Shown: positions 52,831 through 60,544 of the stretch, piece by piece | How the letters are laid out: the number at the start of each line of letters is the position of its first letter | Numbering within the stretch: the stretch's first letter is position 1 | DNA from: Streptomyces sp. A 4/2 | GTDB taxonomy: Bacteria; Actinomycetota; Actinomycetes; Streptomycetales; Streptomycetaceae | Length of the DNA stretch: 64,000 bases | Reading direction: 5' to 3' | NCBI RefSeq assembly: GCF_940670765.1 | Contig: NZ_CALNVW010000039.1 | Span: 62,001-126,000, forward strand | The notes under the pieces: generated by a model | The model's input: the letters and a program-made list of their open reading frames with translations, nothing else | Told to the model about the DNA's origin: nothing | Database searches by the model: none | Made by a program: the position numbers and the translations under genes

Positions 52831-52890
52831 GATAGCGGCTGCATCGATAGCGGCTGCATCGATAGCGGCTGCATCGATAGCGGCTGCATC
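52831..52890. repeat. Four perfect tandem 15-bp repeats between the citrate synthase genes
   Basis: GATAGCGGCTGCATC is repeated exactly four times (52831, 52846, 52861, 52876), preceded by a degenerate copy ending CGTCTGCGTC. The array lies 42 bases upstream of the leftward citrate synthase start and before the AT-rich promoter region of the rightward one. The minus-strand frame through it (MQPLS repeats) has no binding site. Confidence 0.9.
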
Positions 52891-52935
52891 GATTCGCTTT
52901 ATTGATTCGACTGTCCATGCTTGACTGTAATCCTG

Positions 52936-52955
52936 TCAATGTTGATTGAATCAAT
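52936..52955. promoter_or_regulatory. Candidate operator between the citrate synthase genes
   Basis: The sequence is TCAAT-GTTG-ATTGA-A-TCAAT: alternating arms make two overlapping dyads, including the perfect TTGATT-G-AATCAA. A related TTGATTC lies at 52902-52908. The site is 30 bases before the ATG of the citrate synthase with a DNA-binding domain, which is the obvious candidate binder. Confidence 0.55.
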
Positions 52956-52985
52956 ATACGGATGGTTCTGGATACGGTGAACGGC

Positions 52986-54233
52986 ATGAGCGATCAATCA
53001 GCGGCGCCCGAGGACCCCCGGCTGACCACCAGGGAGGCAGCCGCCAGACTCGGTGTGAAGCCGGAGACGGTGTACGCGTACGTCAGCCGCGGGCAGCTCA
53101 GCAGCCGTCGCGCGCCCGGCGGACGCGGCAGCACCTTCGACGCGGCCGAGATCGACGCGCTGGCCCGGCGCGGCGCCCGGCGGGAGCCCCCGTCCGGCGG
53201 CGCCGAGCTCGTCTTCCGTACCGGCGTCACGCTGATCGACACCGAGACCGACCGGTACTACTACCGCGGGGTGGACGCGACCGCGCTCGCCCGTCGCCAC
53301 AGCTACGAGGAAGTCGCCGAGTGGCTGTGGACCGGAGAGCTGCGGGCCGGGACCCGGTTCACCGCACCGCCGGAGGCCCTGGAGGCGGGCCGTCGCGCGG
53401 TCGGCGCGCTGCCCGCGCACAGCACGCCGATGGACCGGCTCAGGGCGTCCGCCGTCGCGGCCTCGGCCGCCGACCCCCTGCGATTCGATCTCTCACCGGA
53501 GGCGGTGCTCGGGGCGGCGCGCAGTCTCGTCCCCACCCTGGTGGGTTCGCTGCCCGCATCGGGCGCCCCGGACCGGGAGGGCGACGGACTGGCGCGGCGG
53601 CTCTGGTCGCGGCTGACCGCCCGCGCACCTGACGCAGCCTCACTTCGGGTGCTGGAAACGGCTCTTGTCCTGCTCATCGATCACGATCTGGCGGCGTCGA
53701 CGCTGGCGGCCCGGATCGCCGCGTCGGCCCGCGCCCATCCGTACGCCGTCGTGTCCGCCGGGCTCGGCGCGCTGGAGGGGCCCCTGCACGGCGCCGCCAG
53801 CGGCCTCGCCCACCGGATGCTGGCCGAGGCCCTGGAGCGGGGCGGCGCCGCCCCGGTCGTCGCGGACCATCTGCGAGCGGGACGCCGGGTACCCGGGTTG
53901 GGCCACCGGCTGTACCGGGGCGAGGACCCGCGCGCCCAGGCGCTGTTCGCGCTGCTGGCCGACGTACCCGCGGCTGCGCCCGCACTGGCCGCGGCCCGCG
54001 ACGTGGTGACGACCGCGGCCCGCCGCACCGGGCTGCACGCCAATGTCGATCTCGCGCTGGCCGTGCTCTCGGTGTCGGCGGGGATGCCCGCCGAGGCCGG
54101 GGAGACCCTGTTCGCCGTGGCCAGGACGGCGGGCTGGATCGCCCATGCACTGGAGGAGTACGCGGAGCGGCCCCTGCGGATGCGCCCCAGCGGCCAGTAC
54201 ACCGGCCCGCGCCCGCCGCAGCCGCTCCCCTGA
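52986..54233 (+). CDS. Citrate synthase family protein with N-terminal MerR-like DNA-binding domain
   Basis: A 415-residue protein. Residues about 10-62 form a helix-turn-helix of the MerR/excisionase type (LTTREAAARLGVKPETVYAYVSRGQLSSRR). The rest is a full citrate synthase domain with both catalytic histidine motifs, GPLHGAASG and GLGHRLYRGEDPR, and EEYAERPLRMRPSGQYTGP. It may be both enzyme and regulator, or a regulator that senses acyl-CoA or oxaloacetate. ATG at 52986 chosen because the DNA-binding domain starts there. Divergent from a plain homologue. Confidence 0.88.
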   Translation: MSDQSAAPEDPRLTTREAAARLGVKPETVYAYVSRGQLSSRRAPGGRGSTFDAAEIDALARRGARREPPSGGAELVFRTGVTLIDTETDRYYYRGVDATALARRHSYEEVAEWLWTGELRAGTRFTAPPEALEAGRRAVGALPAHSTPMDRLRASAVAASAADPLRFDLSPEAVLGAARSLVPTLVGSLPASGAPDREGDGLARRLWSRLTARAPDAASLRVLETALVLLIDHDLAASTLAARIAASARAHPYAVVSAGLGALEGPLHGAASGLAHRMLAEALERGGAAPVVADHLRAGRRVPGLGHRLYRGEDPRAQALFALLADVPAAAPALAAARDVVTTAARRTGLHANVDLALAVLSVSAGMPAEAGETLFAVARTAGWIAHALEEYAERPLRMRPSGQYTGPRPPQPLP

Positions 54234-54254
54234 ACCAGCGCGCGACGGTCACGG

Positions 54255-55844
54255 TCAGGCCCGCAGCCACACCGCGGTGTCCTGCGGGAGGCGTCCTCCG
54301 CCGTCCATGGGACCGCTGCTGAGCAGCACGTGCGCGTGGCCGGGGAGTTCGGCGGGCTCCGCGGCGAGGTTGACGACGCAGATCAGGCCATCGGGCCGGG
54401 CGAAGGCGAGTACGTCGTCGGCGGCGGGCAGCCAGTGCAGCGGCCCGTCCCCGAAGCCCGCCTCGTACCTGCGCAGCCGGAGCGCCGTGCGGTACAGGGA
54501 CAGCATCGACTCCGGTTCATCCGCCTGGAGTTCGGCCGCGTACCGGGTCCAGCCCGCGGGCTGCGGAAGCCACGGCTCGGCGGCGGGTGCTTCCGCGGTC
54601 CAGGGCAGCGGCACCCGGCAGCCGTCCCGCCCCGGGTCGCTGCCGCCCGAGCGGAAGTGCATCGGGTCCTGGATCCGGTCCAGCGGGATCTCCACCTCGG
54701 GAAGGCCCAGCTCCTCCCCCTGGTAGAGATAGACGGATCCCGGCAGGGCGAGCGAGAGCAGCGCCGCCGCACGGGCCCTGCGGGTGCCGAGTTCCAGGTC
54801 GGTGGCGGTGCCGAAGGTCTTCGCGGCGAATTCGAAGCCGGTGTCGTCGCGCCCGTAGCGGGTGACCGTGCGGGTCACGTCGTGGTTGCAGAGCACCCAG
54901 GTCGCCGGCGCTCCGACCGGTGCGTGCTCCGCGAGGGTGTCCTCGACCGCCCGGCGCAGCCGGGTGGCGTCCCAGGGGCAGGTCAGAAAATTGAAGTTGA
55001 AGGCGGTGTGCAGCTCGTCGGGGCGCAGGTACCGGGCGAAGCGCTCCGCGTCCGGCAGCCAGACCTCGCCGACGAAGATGCCGTGGTACGCGTCGGCGAC
55101 GGCCCGCCAGGAGCGGTAGATCTCGTGGATCTCGTCCTGGTCGATGTACGGATGCGGGTCGCGCCCCGCCACGAAGTCGGGCAGCCCTGCCGCCTTCGTG
55201 AGCAGCGCGGCGGAGTCGATGCGTACGCCCGCGACGCCCCGCTCGAACCAGAAGCGCAGCACGTCCTCGTGCTCCCCGCGCACCAGCGGGTGCGACCAGT
55301 TGAGGTCGGGCTGCTCGGGGGCGAAGAGGTGCAGGTACCACTCGCCGTCGGCGACACGGGTCCAGGTGGATCCGGCGAACTGGGACGGCCAGTCGTTGGG
55401 GGCCAGTTCACCCCTCTCGCCGCGCCCGGGACGGAAGTGGAAGAGCTCCCGTTCCGGGCTGCCGGGCCCGGCAGCCAGCGCGGCCCTGAACCAGTCGTGC
55501 TGGTCGGAGACATGGTTGGGCACGATGTCGACGATGGTGCGCATGCCCAGTTCCCGGGCTTCGGCGATGAGCTTCTCGGCCTCACCGAGAGTGCCGAACG
55601 CGGGGTCGATGACGCGGTAGTCGGCCACGTCGTAACCGCCGTCGGCGAGCGGCGAGAGGTACCAGGGCGTGAACCAGAGTGCGTCGACGCCGAGTTCGGC
55701 GAGGTACGGCAGCCTGGCGCGCACACCCGCCAGATCGCCGGTGCCGTCACCGTCCGCGTCGGCGAAGCTGCGTACGTACACCTGGTAGATGACTGCGGAA
55801 CGCCACCAGTCACCGGTGGCCTCGAAGGGAGGGAGGGCTGCCAC
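54255..55844 (-). CDS. Intracellular alpha-glucosidase (GH13)
   Basis: A 529-residue glycoside hydrolase of the oligo-1,6-/alpha-1,4-glucosidase group. The TIM barrel shows VYVRSFADADGDGTGDLAGV, DIVPNHVSDQH, the nucleophile in GVRIDSAAL, acid/base in FVGEVWLP and NHDVTR. No signal peptide, so cytoplasmic. GTG at 55844 with AAGGA upstream. It is the last gene after the ABC importer genes on the same strand and should split the imported alpha-glucoside into glucose. Confidence 0.9.
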   Translation of the reverse strand: MAALPPFEATGDWWRSAVIYQVYVRSFADADGDGTGDLAGVRARLPYLAELGVDALWFTPWYLSPLADGGYDVADYRVIDPAFGTLGEAEKLIAEARELGMRTIVDIVPNHVSDQHDWFRAALAAGPGSPERELFHFRPGRGERGELAPNDWPSQFAGSTWTRVADGEWYLHLFAPEQPDLNWSHPLVRGEHEDVLRFWFERGVAGVRIDSAALLTKAAGLPDFVAGRDPHPYIDQDEIHEIYRSWRAVADAYHGIFVGEVWLPDAERFARYLRPDELHTAFNFNFLTCPWDATRLRRAVEDTLAEHAPVGAPATWVLCNHDVTRTVTRYGRDDTGFEFAAKTFGTATDLELGTRRARAAALLSLALPGSVYLYQGEELGLPEVEIPLDRIQDPMHFRSGGSDPGRDGCRVPLPWTAEAPAAEPWLPQPAGWTRYAAELQADEPESMLSLYRTALRLRRYEAGFGDGPLHWLPAADDVLAFARPDGLICVVNLAAEPAELPGHAHVLLSSGPMDGGGRLPQDTAVWLRA

Positions 55845-55965
55845 GTGACGGTCCTTTCGGGCAGGTGGGACTCCGCCGTCGCCCCGGACAGCCGGCCCCG
55901 GACAGCGGGCGCCAGGAGGAGGACCGGCGGCGGAGTACTCGGAGGGAGGGGGTGCGAGGGCGTGG

Positions 55966-56841
55966 TCAGCCCTTCAGGCTGCCCGCGGTCAGACCGCTCA
56001 TGATGTTGCGCTGGAAGATCAGAAAGATGATCAGGGTCGGCGCCGATGCCATGGCGAGTGCGGCGACGAGCCAGTTCTCGGGCACCCCCTGGGCGAGGGA
56101 GTAGATACCGACGTTGAGGGTCTGTTTGTCCGGGTCCGGCAGGGTGAGCATCGGCCAGAGGAAGTCCTTCCAGACGCCGACGACCGCGAAGATCGAGACG
56201 ACGCCCAGGATGGGACGGGAGATCGGCAGCACCACGGAACGGAGCGTGCGCAGGGGGGAGGCGCCGTCGATGGAGGCCGCGTCGAGGAGTTCACGCGGGA
56301 TCGAGTCGAAGAACCGCTTCAGCAGGAAGATGTTGAAGGCGTTCGTGACGGACGGAAGCCAGATCACCCAGGGCGAGTTGAGCAGATTGCGCTGGAAGAC
56401 CGGCACGTCCAGCACGGTCAGGTACTGCGGTACGACGAGGACGGTCGCCGGGATCATCAGCGTGGCCAGCATCATCCCGAGGATGACTTTGCCGAGTACG
56501 GGCCTGAGCTTGGAGAGCGAGTAGGCGGCGGCCACATCGAGGACCAGCTGGAAGGCGAGCGCCCCGAAGGCGTAGTAGAGCGTGTTGAGGAGCAGCTTGG
56601 ACAGCTGCATCACGTTCCACGCCTTGGAGTAGTTCTCCGGGTGGAGGCTCCTGGGGAAAGGGGTGGGCGGCGACTGGGCGAATTCCTGGGCCGTCTTCAG
56701 ACCGCCGGTGACCATCCAGTACAGCGGACCGAGGAAGACCAGGGTGAAGAGCAGGACGACCAGGGTGAGGACGCCCCAGTAGACGGTCTTCCCACGGGCA
56801 CGGCCCAGTTGGGCGGGTGAGATCAGAGTGCGCTCTGCCAT
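55966..56841 (-). CDS. ABC sugar transporter permease (MalG-type)
   Basis: A 291-residue CUT1-family permease with six helices. The EAA loop that contacts the ATPase reads DAASIDGASPLRTLRSVVLPISRPI. N-terminus has a short cytoplasmic leader before TVYWGVLTLVVLLFTLVFLG. It pairs with the MalF-type permease encoded 12 bases upstream. No dedicated ATPase is in the cluster; Streptomyces importers of this kind usually share MsiK. Confidence 0.9.
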   Translation of the reverse strand: MAERTLISPAQLGRARGKTVYWGVLTLVVLLFTLVFLGPLYWMVTGGLKTAQEFAQSPPTPFPRSLHPENYSKAWNVMQLSKLLLNTLYYAFGALAFQLVLDVAAAYSLSKLRPVLGKVILGMMLATLMIPATVLVVPQYLTVLDVPVFQRNLLNSPWVIWLPSVTNAFNIFLLKRFFDSIPRELLDAASIDGASPLRTLRSVVLPISRPILGVVSIFAVVGVWKDFLWPMLTLPDPDKQTLNVGIYSLAQGVPENWLVAALAMASAPTLIIFLIFQRNIMSGLTAGSLKG

Positions 56842-56853
56842 CGTCCCTCGCTC

Positions 56854-57822
56854 CTAGCTCTCGCTGTCGCTGTCGCTGTCGCGGCTGAGTCGGACGTACA
56901 GCGCCGAGAATCCGGCGAGGAGTACGAGCAGGACCAGGCCGAGCGCTGCCGCGCCGCCGTAGTTGTTGAAGTTGAACGCGTACTGGTAGATGAGGTAGAC
57001 GACGGTGGTCGTCGACCCTTCCGGGCCTGCGCCGTTGGTCAGCAGGAACGGTTCGGTGAAGACCTGCATCGTCGAGATGATCTGCATCAGCAGAAGCAGC
57101 GAGAGGATCAGCCGGGTCTGCGGGATCGTCACGTGCCAGATCTTCCGGAAGAGCCCGGCCCCGTCGAGTTCGGCCGCCTCGTACAGCTCGCCCGGGATGC
57201 CCTGCAGGGCCGCGAGGTAGATCAGCGTCGCACCGCCCATGTTCATCCAGGTCGCGGCGACGACCACGGAGAGCATCGCCGTGCCGGTGGACTGGAGCCA
57301 CTGCTGTTCCGGCAGGTGCAGGAAGTGCAGGATGCCGTTGAAGAGGCCGTACCCCGGGTCGTAGAAGTACTTGAAGAGCAGCACGGACGCGACCGGCGGC
57401 AGCATCACCGGGAGGTAGACCAGCAGCCTCAAGTACCCCTGGGCATGCCGGAATTCGTTGATCACGAGCGCGATGACGAAGGGCACGGCGAAGCCGAGGA
57501 CCAGCGCCAGGGCGGAGAAGAGCAGGGTGTTCCGCCAGGCCTGCCAGAACGCTGGGTCGTGGAAGACGTACTCCAGGTTGTCCAGGCCGACCCAGGTGGT
57601 CCTGCCCGCCTCGGTCTTCTGGAAGGCCAGGAAGAATTCCCTGACCATCGGGTACCACGAGAAGAACGCGAAGCAGAGCACCGCGCCGATCAGGAAGCCG
57701 TGGGCGGAGAGGTTGCGCCGCAGACCGCGTACGAACACCGCACGGCGGGCCTGCGGTGGCGGGCCGTCGCCGTGCGGCGACCGCACCGGCTTGCCGCTCG
57801 TGGACAGGGTGGGGGCCGACAT
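56854..57822 (-). CDS. ABC sugar transporter permease (MalF-type)
   Basis: A 322-residue CUT1-family permease, six helices after a proline-rich cytoplasmic start. EAA loop: YEAAELDGAGLFRKIWHVTIPQTRL. ATG at 57822 has AAGGAG 7 bases upstream; the longer reading is arginine-rich and not credible. The C-terminus is a serine/aspartate run (SRDSDSDSES) made of a GTCGCT hexamer repeat. Second gene of the importer operon. Confidence 0.9.
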   Translation of the reverse strand: MSAPTLSTSGKPVRSPHGDGPPPQARRAVFVRGLRRNLSAHGFLIGAVLCFAFFSWYPMVREFFLAFQKTEAGRTTWVGLDNLEYVFHDPAFWQAWRNTLLFSALALVLGFAVPFVIALVINEFRHAQGYLRLLVYLPVMLPPVASVLLFKYFYDPGYGLFNGILHFLHLPEQQWLQSTGTAMLSVVVAATWMNMGGATLIYLAALQGIPGELYEAAELDGAGLFRKIWHVTIPQTRLILSLLLLMQIISTMQVFTEPFLLTNGAGPEGSTTTVVYLIYQYAFNFNNYGGAAALGLVLLVLLAGFSALYVRLSRDSDSDSES

Positions 57823-57895
57823 CGTCTGTCTCCTTGGCGCCGGGTCTCGGGCGGGGCGGGGGCGGGACCTCGGAGTCCGGCCCCCCGGAGTGCGG

Positions 57896-59311
57896 TTACC
57901 GGTTCGCCAGGACCTGGTTGACCTGCTGCTCGGCAGTGGAGAGCAACGCGTCGACATTCGCGTTCTTGTTGGTCAGGACACCCGACATCGCGTTGTCGAG
58001 CACCTTGTAGATCTCCTGCGCCTTGGCCGGCTCCGCCTTGCCCTTGACCGGGTCGGCCATGAAGGGCTTGAAGTTCTCCACCGGCATGGTCGCGTTGTCC
58101 GTCCGGGACCGCAGGTCCGTCGCCTTGACGTCACCCGTCCAGAAGTTCGGCTGCGGCAGCCCGACGGGCAGTGCGTCGGACTTCGAACGCGCCCAGTCGA
58201 ACTGGCCCTTGCCCGGAGTGAGCGTCTTGAAGTTCACCCAGGCGATGGCGGCCTTGATCTTGTCCGGGGAACTTCCCCGCTTGATCATGTAGTCGTTGCC
58301 GCCGAAGAGCGTGGCCCGGCCGCCGGGGATCGGCCCCATTCCGTAGTCCGCGTAGGTGGCACCGAGCTGCTGGACCATGTACGTGAGATCGTCCGGCGCC
58401 GCGAGGAACATCCCGAGCTTGTCGGTGGAGATCTGCTTCTGCAGGTCGCCCCACTTGAGCAACTGGGTCCTGCCCATGCTGTCGTCGTCCCAGCGCATGG
58501 CCTTGAGGTTGGTCAGGACCTCCTTGCCGGTGGCGTCGTTGAAGGCTGCCTTCTTGCCGTCCGGGGTGACGACGTCACCGCCCAGGCCGTACATCTCCGC
58601 CGTGAAGTGCCAGCCGCCCTGGTTGGTCGCGCTGTAGTCGCCGTAACCCGCGATGCCGTTGCCCAGGGCCGCGATGGCCTTCGCGTCCGTACGGACCTCG
58701 GCCCAGGTCGTCGGCGGCTTGTCCGGGTCCAGCCCCGCCCGCTTGAAGAGCTTGCGGTTGATCATCAGGCCCATGGTGTAGTTGCTGGTGGGCAACCCGT
58801 AGAGCTTGCCGTCCTTCTTGAGGACGTTCATCACGCCGGGGTCGACGCTGCCGATCGCCGGAACCGTCTTCTCGTTCACATACGCCGAGATGTCCGCGGC
58901 GCCGCCGTTGTCCAGCACCTGCTGGAGGTCGGTGAAGTACGTGTAGAAGACGTCGGGCTGTGACCTGCCCTTGAGCGCGGCGGTGAAGCGGGTGGGTTCC
59001 TCGCACTGGCCCGGGGTGGACTTCCCTTCGATCGTGACGTTCGGGTACTTCTGGTTGAACGTCCTGATGTCCTCCTTCCACTCGCGCAGCTCCGCCGCCT
59101 TCGCAGCCGGCGGCATGCAGTCCATGGTCAGCGTGACCCTGGTCTTCGGATCGAGCGGAGCGGACGGGTCTGAACCGCCGCTGCCGGAAGCGTTGTTGCC
59201 GTCACCGCTGCTGCTCGTGCCGCATGCGGCGAGTGCGGTCAGGGCGAGCGCGGAGACAAGGGCAGCCGCCGTCGTGCGGCGGTGGGTCGGGCGGAACCAG
59301 GTGCTTCTCAT
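57896..59311 (-). CDS. Sugar-binding lipoprotein of an ABC transporter
   Basis: A 471-residue extracellular solute-binding protein (family 1). Lipoprotein signal with lipobox LAAC (ALALTALAAC), then a Gly/Ser/Asn linker and two alpha/beta lobes. It should bind an alpha-glucoside (maltose-, trehalose- or sucrose-like), judged by the linked glucosidase. ATG at 59311 has AAGGGGACC upstream. First gene of the operon; its upstream region carries an element shared with the lacI promoter. Confidence 0.9.
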   Translation of the reverse strand: MRSTWFRPTHRRTTAAALVSALALTALAACGTSSSGDGNNASGSGGSDPSAPLDPKTRVTLTMDCMPPAAKAAELREWKEDIRTFNQKYPNVTIEGKSTPGQCEEPTRFTAALKGRSQPDVFYTYFTDLQQVLDNGGAADISAYVNEKTVPAIGSVDPGVMNVLKKDGKLYGLPTSNYTMGLMINRKLFKRAGLDPDKPPTTWAEVRTDAKAIAALGNGIAGYGDYSATNQGGWHFTAEMYGLGGDVVTPDGKKAAFNDATGKEVLTNLKAMRWDDDSMGRTQLLKWGDLQKQISTDKLGMFLAAPDDLTYMVQQLGATYADYGMGPIPGGRATLFGGNDYMIKRGSSPDKIKAAIAWVNFKTLTPGKGQFDWARSKSDALPVGLPQPNFWTGDVKATDLRSRTDNATMPVENFKPFMADPVKGKAEPAKAQEIYKVLDNAMSGVLTNKNANVDALLSTAEQQVNQVLANR

Positions 59312-59399
59312 CGGTGGTCCCCTTGGGGGCAGGAGCGCGGGAGGCCCACAGCCGCGTCGCTGTGTGGCGGCGCTCACTCAACCACCGCCCCTACCGCTC

Positions 59400-59427
59400 C
59401 GCAAGATGTCGCGCAGATTCCGCAAAT
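59400..59427. promoter_or_regulatory. Shared element upstream of the sugar-binding protein gene
   Basis: A 28-base element with blocks CGCAAGAT, GCGCAG and CCGCAAA. The same three blocks in the same order occur at 60460-60486 upstream of the lacI gene. It lies 89 bases before the binding-protein ATG, between the two genes, and is a candidate LacI operator. Confidence 0.6.
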
Positions 59428-59436
59428 TCTCGACAG

Positions 59437-60456
59437 CTAGCGGGTCCTGTCGCGCGAGACCTGTGCGGTCGAGCCCCGCACCACCAGTTCGGGCTCGAAG
59501 AGCAGCTCGTCCGAGGGCACCGCACGGCCTCCGATCTGCACGGACAGCAGCTCCACGGCGGCCCGCCCCATCGCCTCGATGGGCTGGCGGACGGTGGTCA
59601 GCGGGGGGTCCGTGCAGTTCATGAAGGCGGAGTCGTCATAGCCGACGATCGAGATGTCACCGGGCACCGACAGGCCGCGACGACGGGCGGCGCGCACCGC
59701 TCCGAGCGCGAGCGGGTCACTCGCGCAGATGACTCCGGTGACCCCCCGGTCCAGCAGCCGGGTGGCCGCGGCCTGGCCGCCCTCCAGCGAGAACATCGCC
59801 CGTACGACCCGCTCGTCGGGCAGGTCCGCGCCGAGTCCGGCCGCGATCACGCGCGCGGCGTCCAGCTTCCGCATCGAGGGGACGTGATCCGTGGGGCCGA
59901 GCACCAGACCGATCCGCTCGTGACCGAGCGAGGCGAGGTGGCGCCAGGCCTGGTCGAGCGCGACCGCGTCGTCGCAGGAGACGCTGGGGAAACCGAGGTG
60001 CTCGATCGCCGCATTGATCAGCACGACCGGGATCCTGCGGTCCGCGAGCACCTTGTAGTGATCGTGCGGAGCGTCGAGCTGATGGTAGAGACCACCGGCG
60101 AACACCACCCCGGAGACCTGCTGCTCCAGGAGCAGCTCCACGTAGTCGGACTCGGAGACTCCGCCCTTGGTCTGGGTGCAGAGCACGGGTGTCAGCCCCT
60201 GCTGGGCGAGGGCGCCGCCGACCACTTCGGCGAAGGCCGGGAAGATCGGGTTCTGGAGTTCGGGGAGGACGAGACCGACCAGCCGGGCCCGCTCGCCGCG
60301 CAGCTGGGTCGGGCGCTCGTACCCGAGTACGTCGAGGGCCGAGAGGACGGCCTGCCGAGTGGCCTCGGAAACACCCGGGCGGCCGTTGAGCACACGGCTG
60401 ACCGTGGCCTCACTGACCCCGACCTTCTGTGCCACTTGTGCAAGTCGTCGCGTCAT
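59437..60456 (-). CDS. LacI-family regulator of the alpha-glucoside operon
   Basis: A 339-residue repressor. The LacI headpiece is at 1-55 (RLAQVAQKVGVSEATVSRVLNG and the hinge helix), followed by a periplasmic-binding-protein-like sugar domain (LVGLVLPELQNPIFPAFAE, GVVFAGG, GVICASDPLALGAV, GYDDSAFM). It should repress the importer and glucosidase genes until their sugar binds. ATG at 60456. It lies directly upstream of the operon on the same strand and divergent from a sensor kinase. Confidence 0.9.
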   Translation of the reverse strand: MTRRLAQVAQKVGVSEATVSRVLNGRPGVSEATRQAVLSALDVLGYERPTQLRGERARLVGLVLPELQNPIFPAFAEVVGGALAQQGLTPVLCTQTKGGVSESDYVELLLEQQVSGVVFAGGLYHQLDAPHDHYKVLADRRIPVVLINAAIEHLGFPSVSCDDAVALDQAWRHLASLGHERIGLVLGPTDHVPSMRKLDAARVIAAGLGADLPDERVVRAMFSLEGGQAAATRLLDRGVTGVICASDPLALGAVRAARRRGLSVPGDISIVGYDDSAFMNCTDPPLTTVRQPIEAMGRAAVELLSVQIGGRAVPSDELLFEPELVVRGSTAQVSRDRTR

Positions 60457-60459
60457 GCG

Positions 60460-60494
60460 CGCAAGATTAGCGCAGGCACCGCAAACGGCTTGCG
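60460..60494. promoter_or_regulatory. Candidate LacI operator in the lacI/sensor-kinase divergent promoter
   Basis: The 27-base element at 60460-60486 (CGCAAGAT, GCGCAG, CCGCAAA) is about 78% identical to that at 59400-59427. Overlapping its end is the perfect inverted repeat CGCAA-ACGGC-TTGCG at 60480-60494. It abuts the lacI start codon, so binding would block its own transcription. Confidence 0.6.
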
Positions 60495-60544
60495 TGATCC
60501 TGGAACTTCCGGTTGGGCCCTCCAGCCCTCTACCGTTCGTGCCC

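Noticed and set aside
52632..52889. Short protein with MQPLS repeats
   Set aside because: It is the minus-strand reading of the 15-bp DNA repeats, has no binding site and overlaps the citrate synthase gene start.
52831..52890. CRISPR-like array
   Set aside because: Units are contiguous with no unique spacers, and no cas genes exist in the window.
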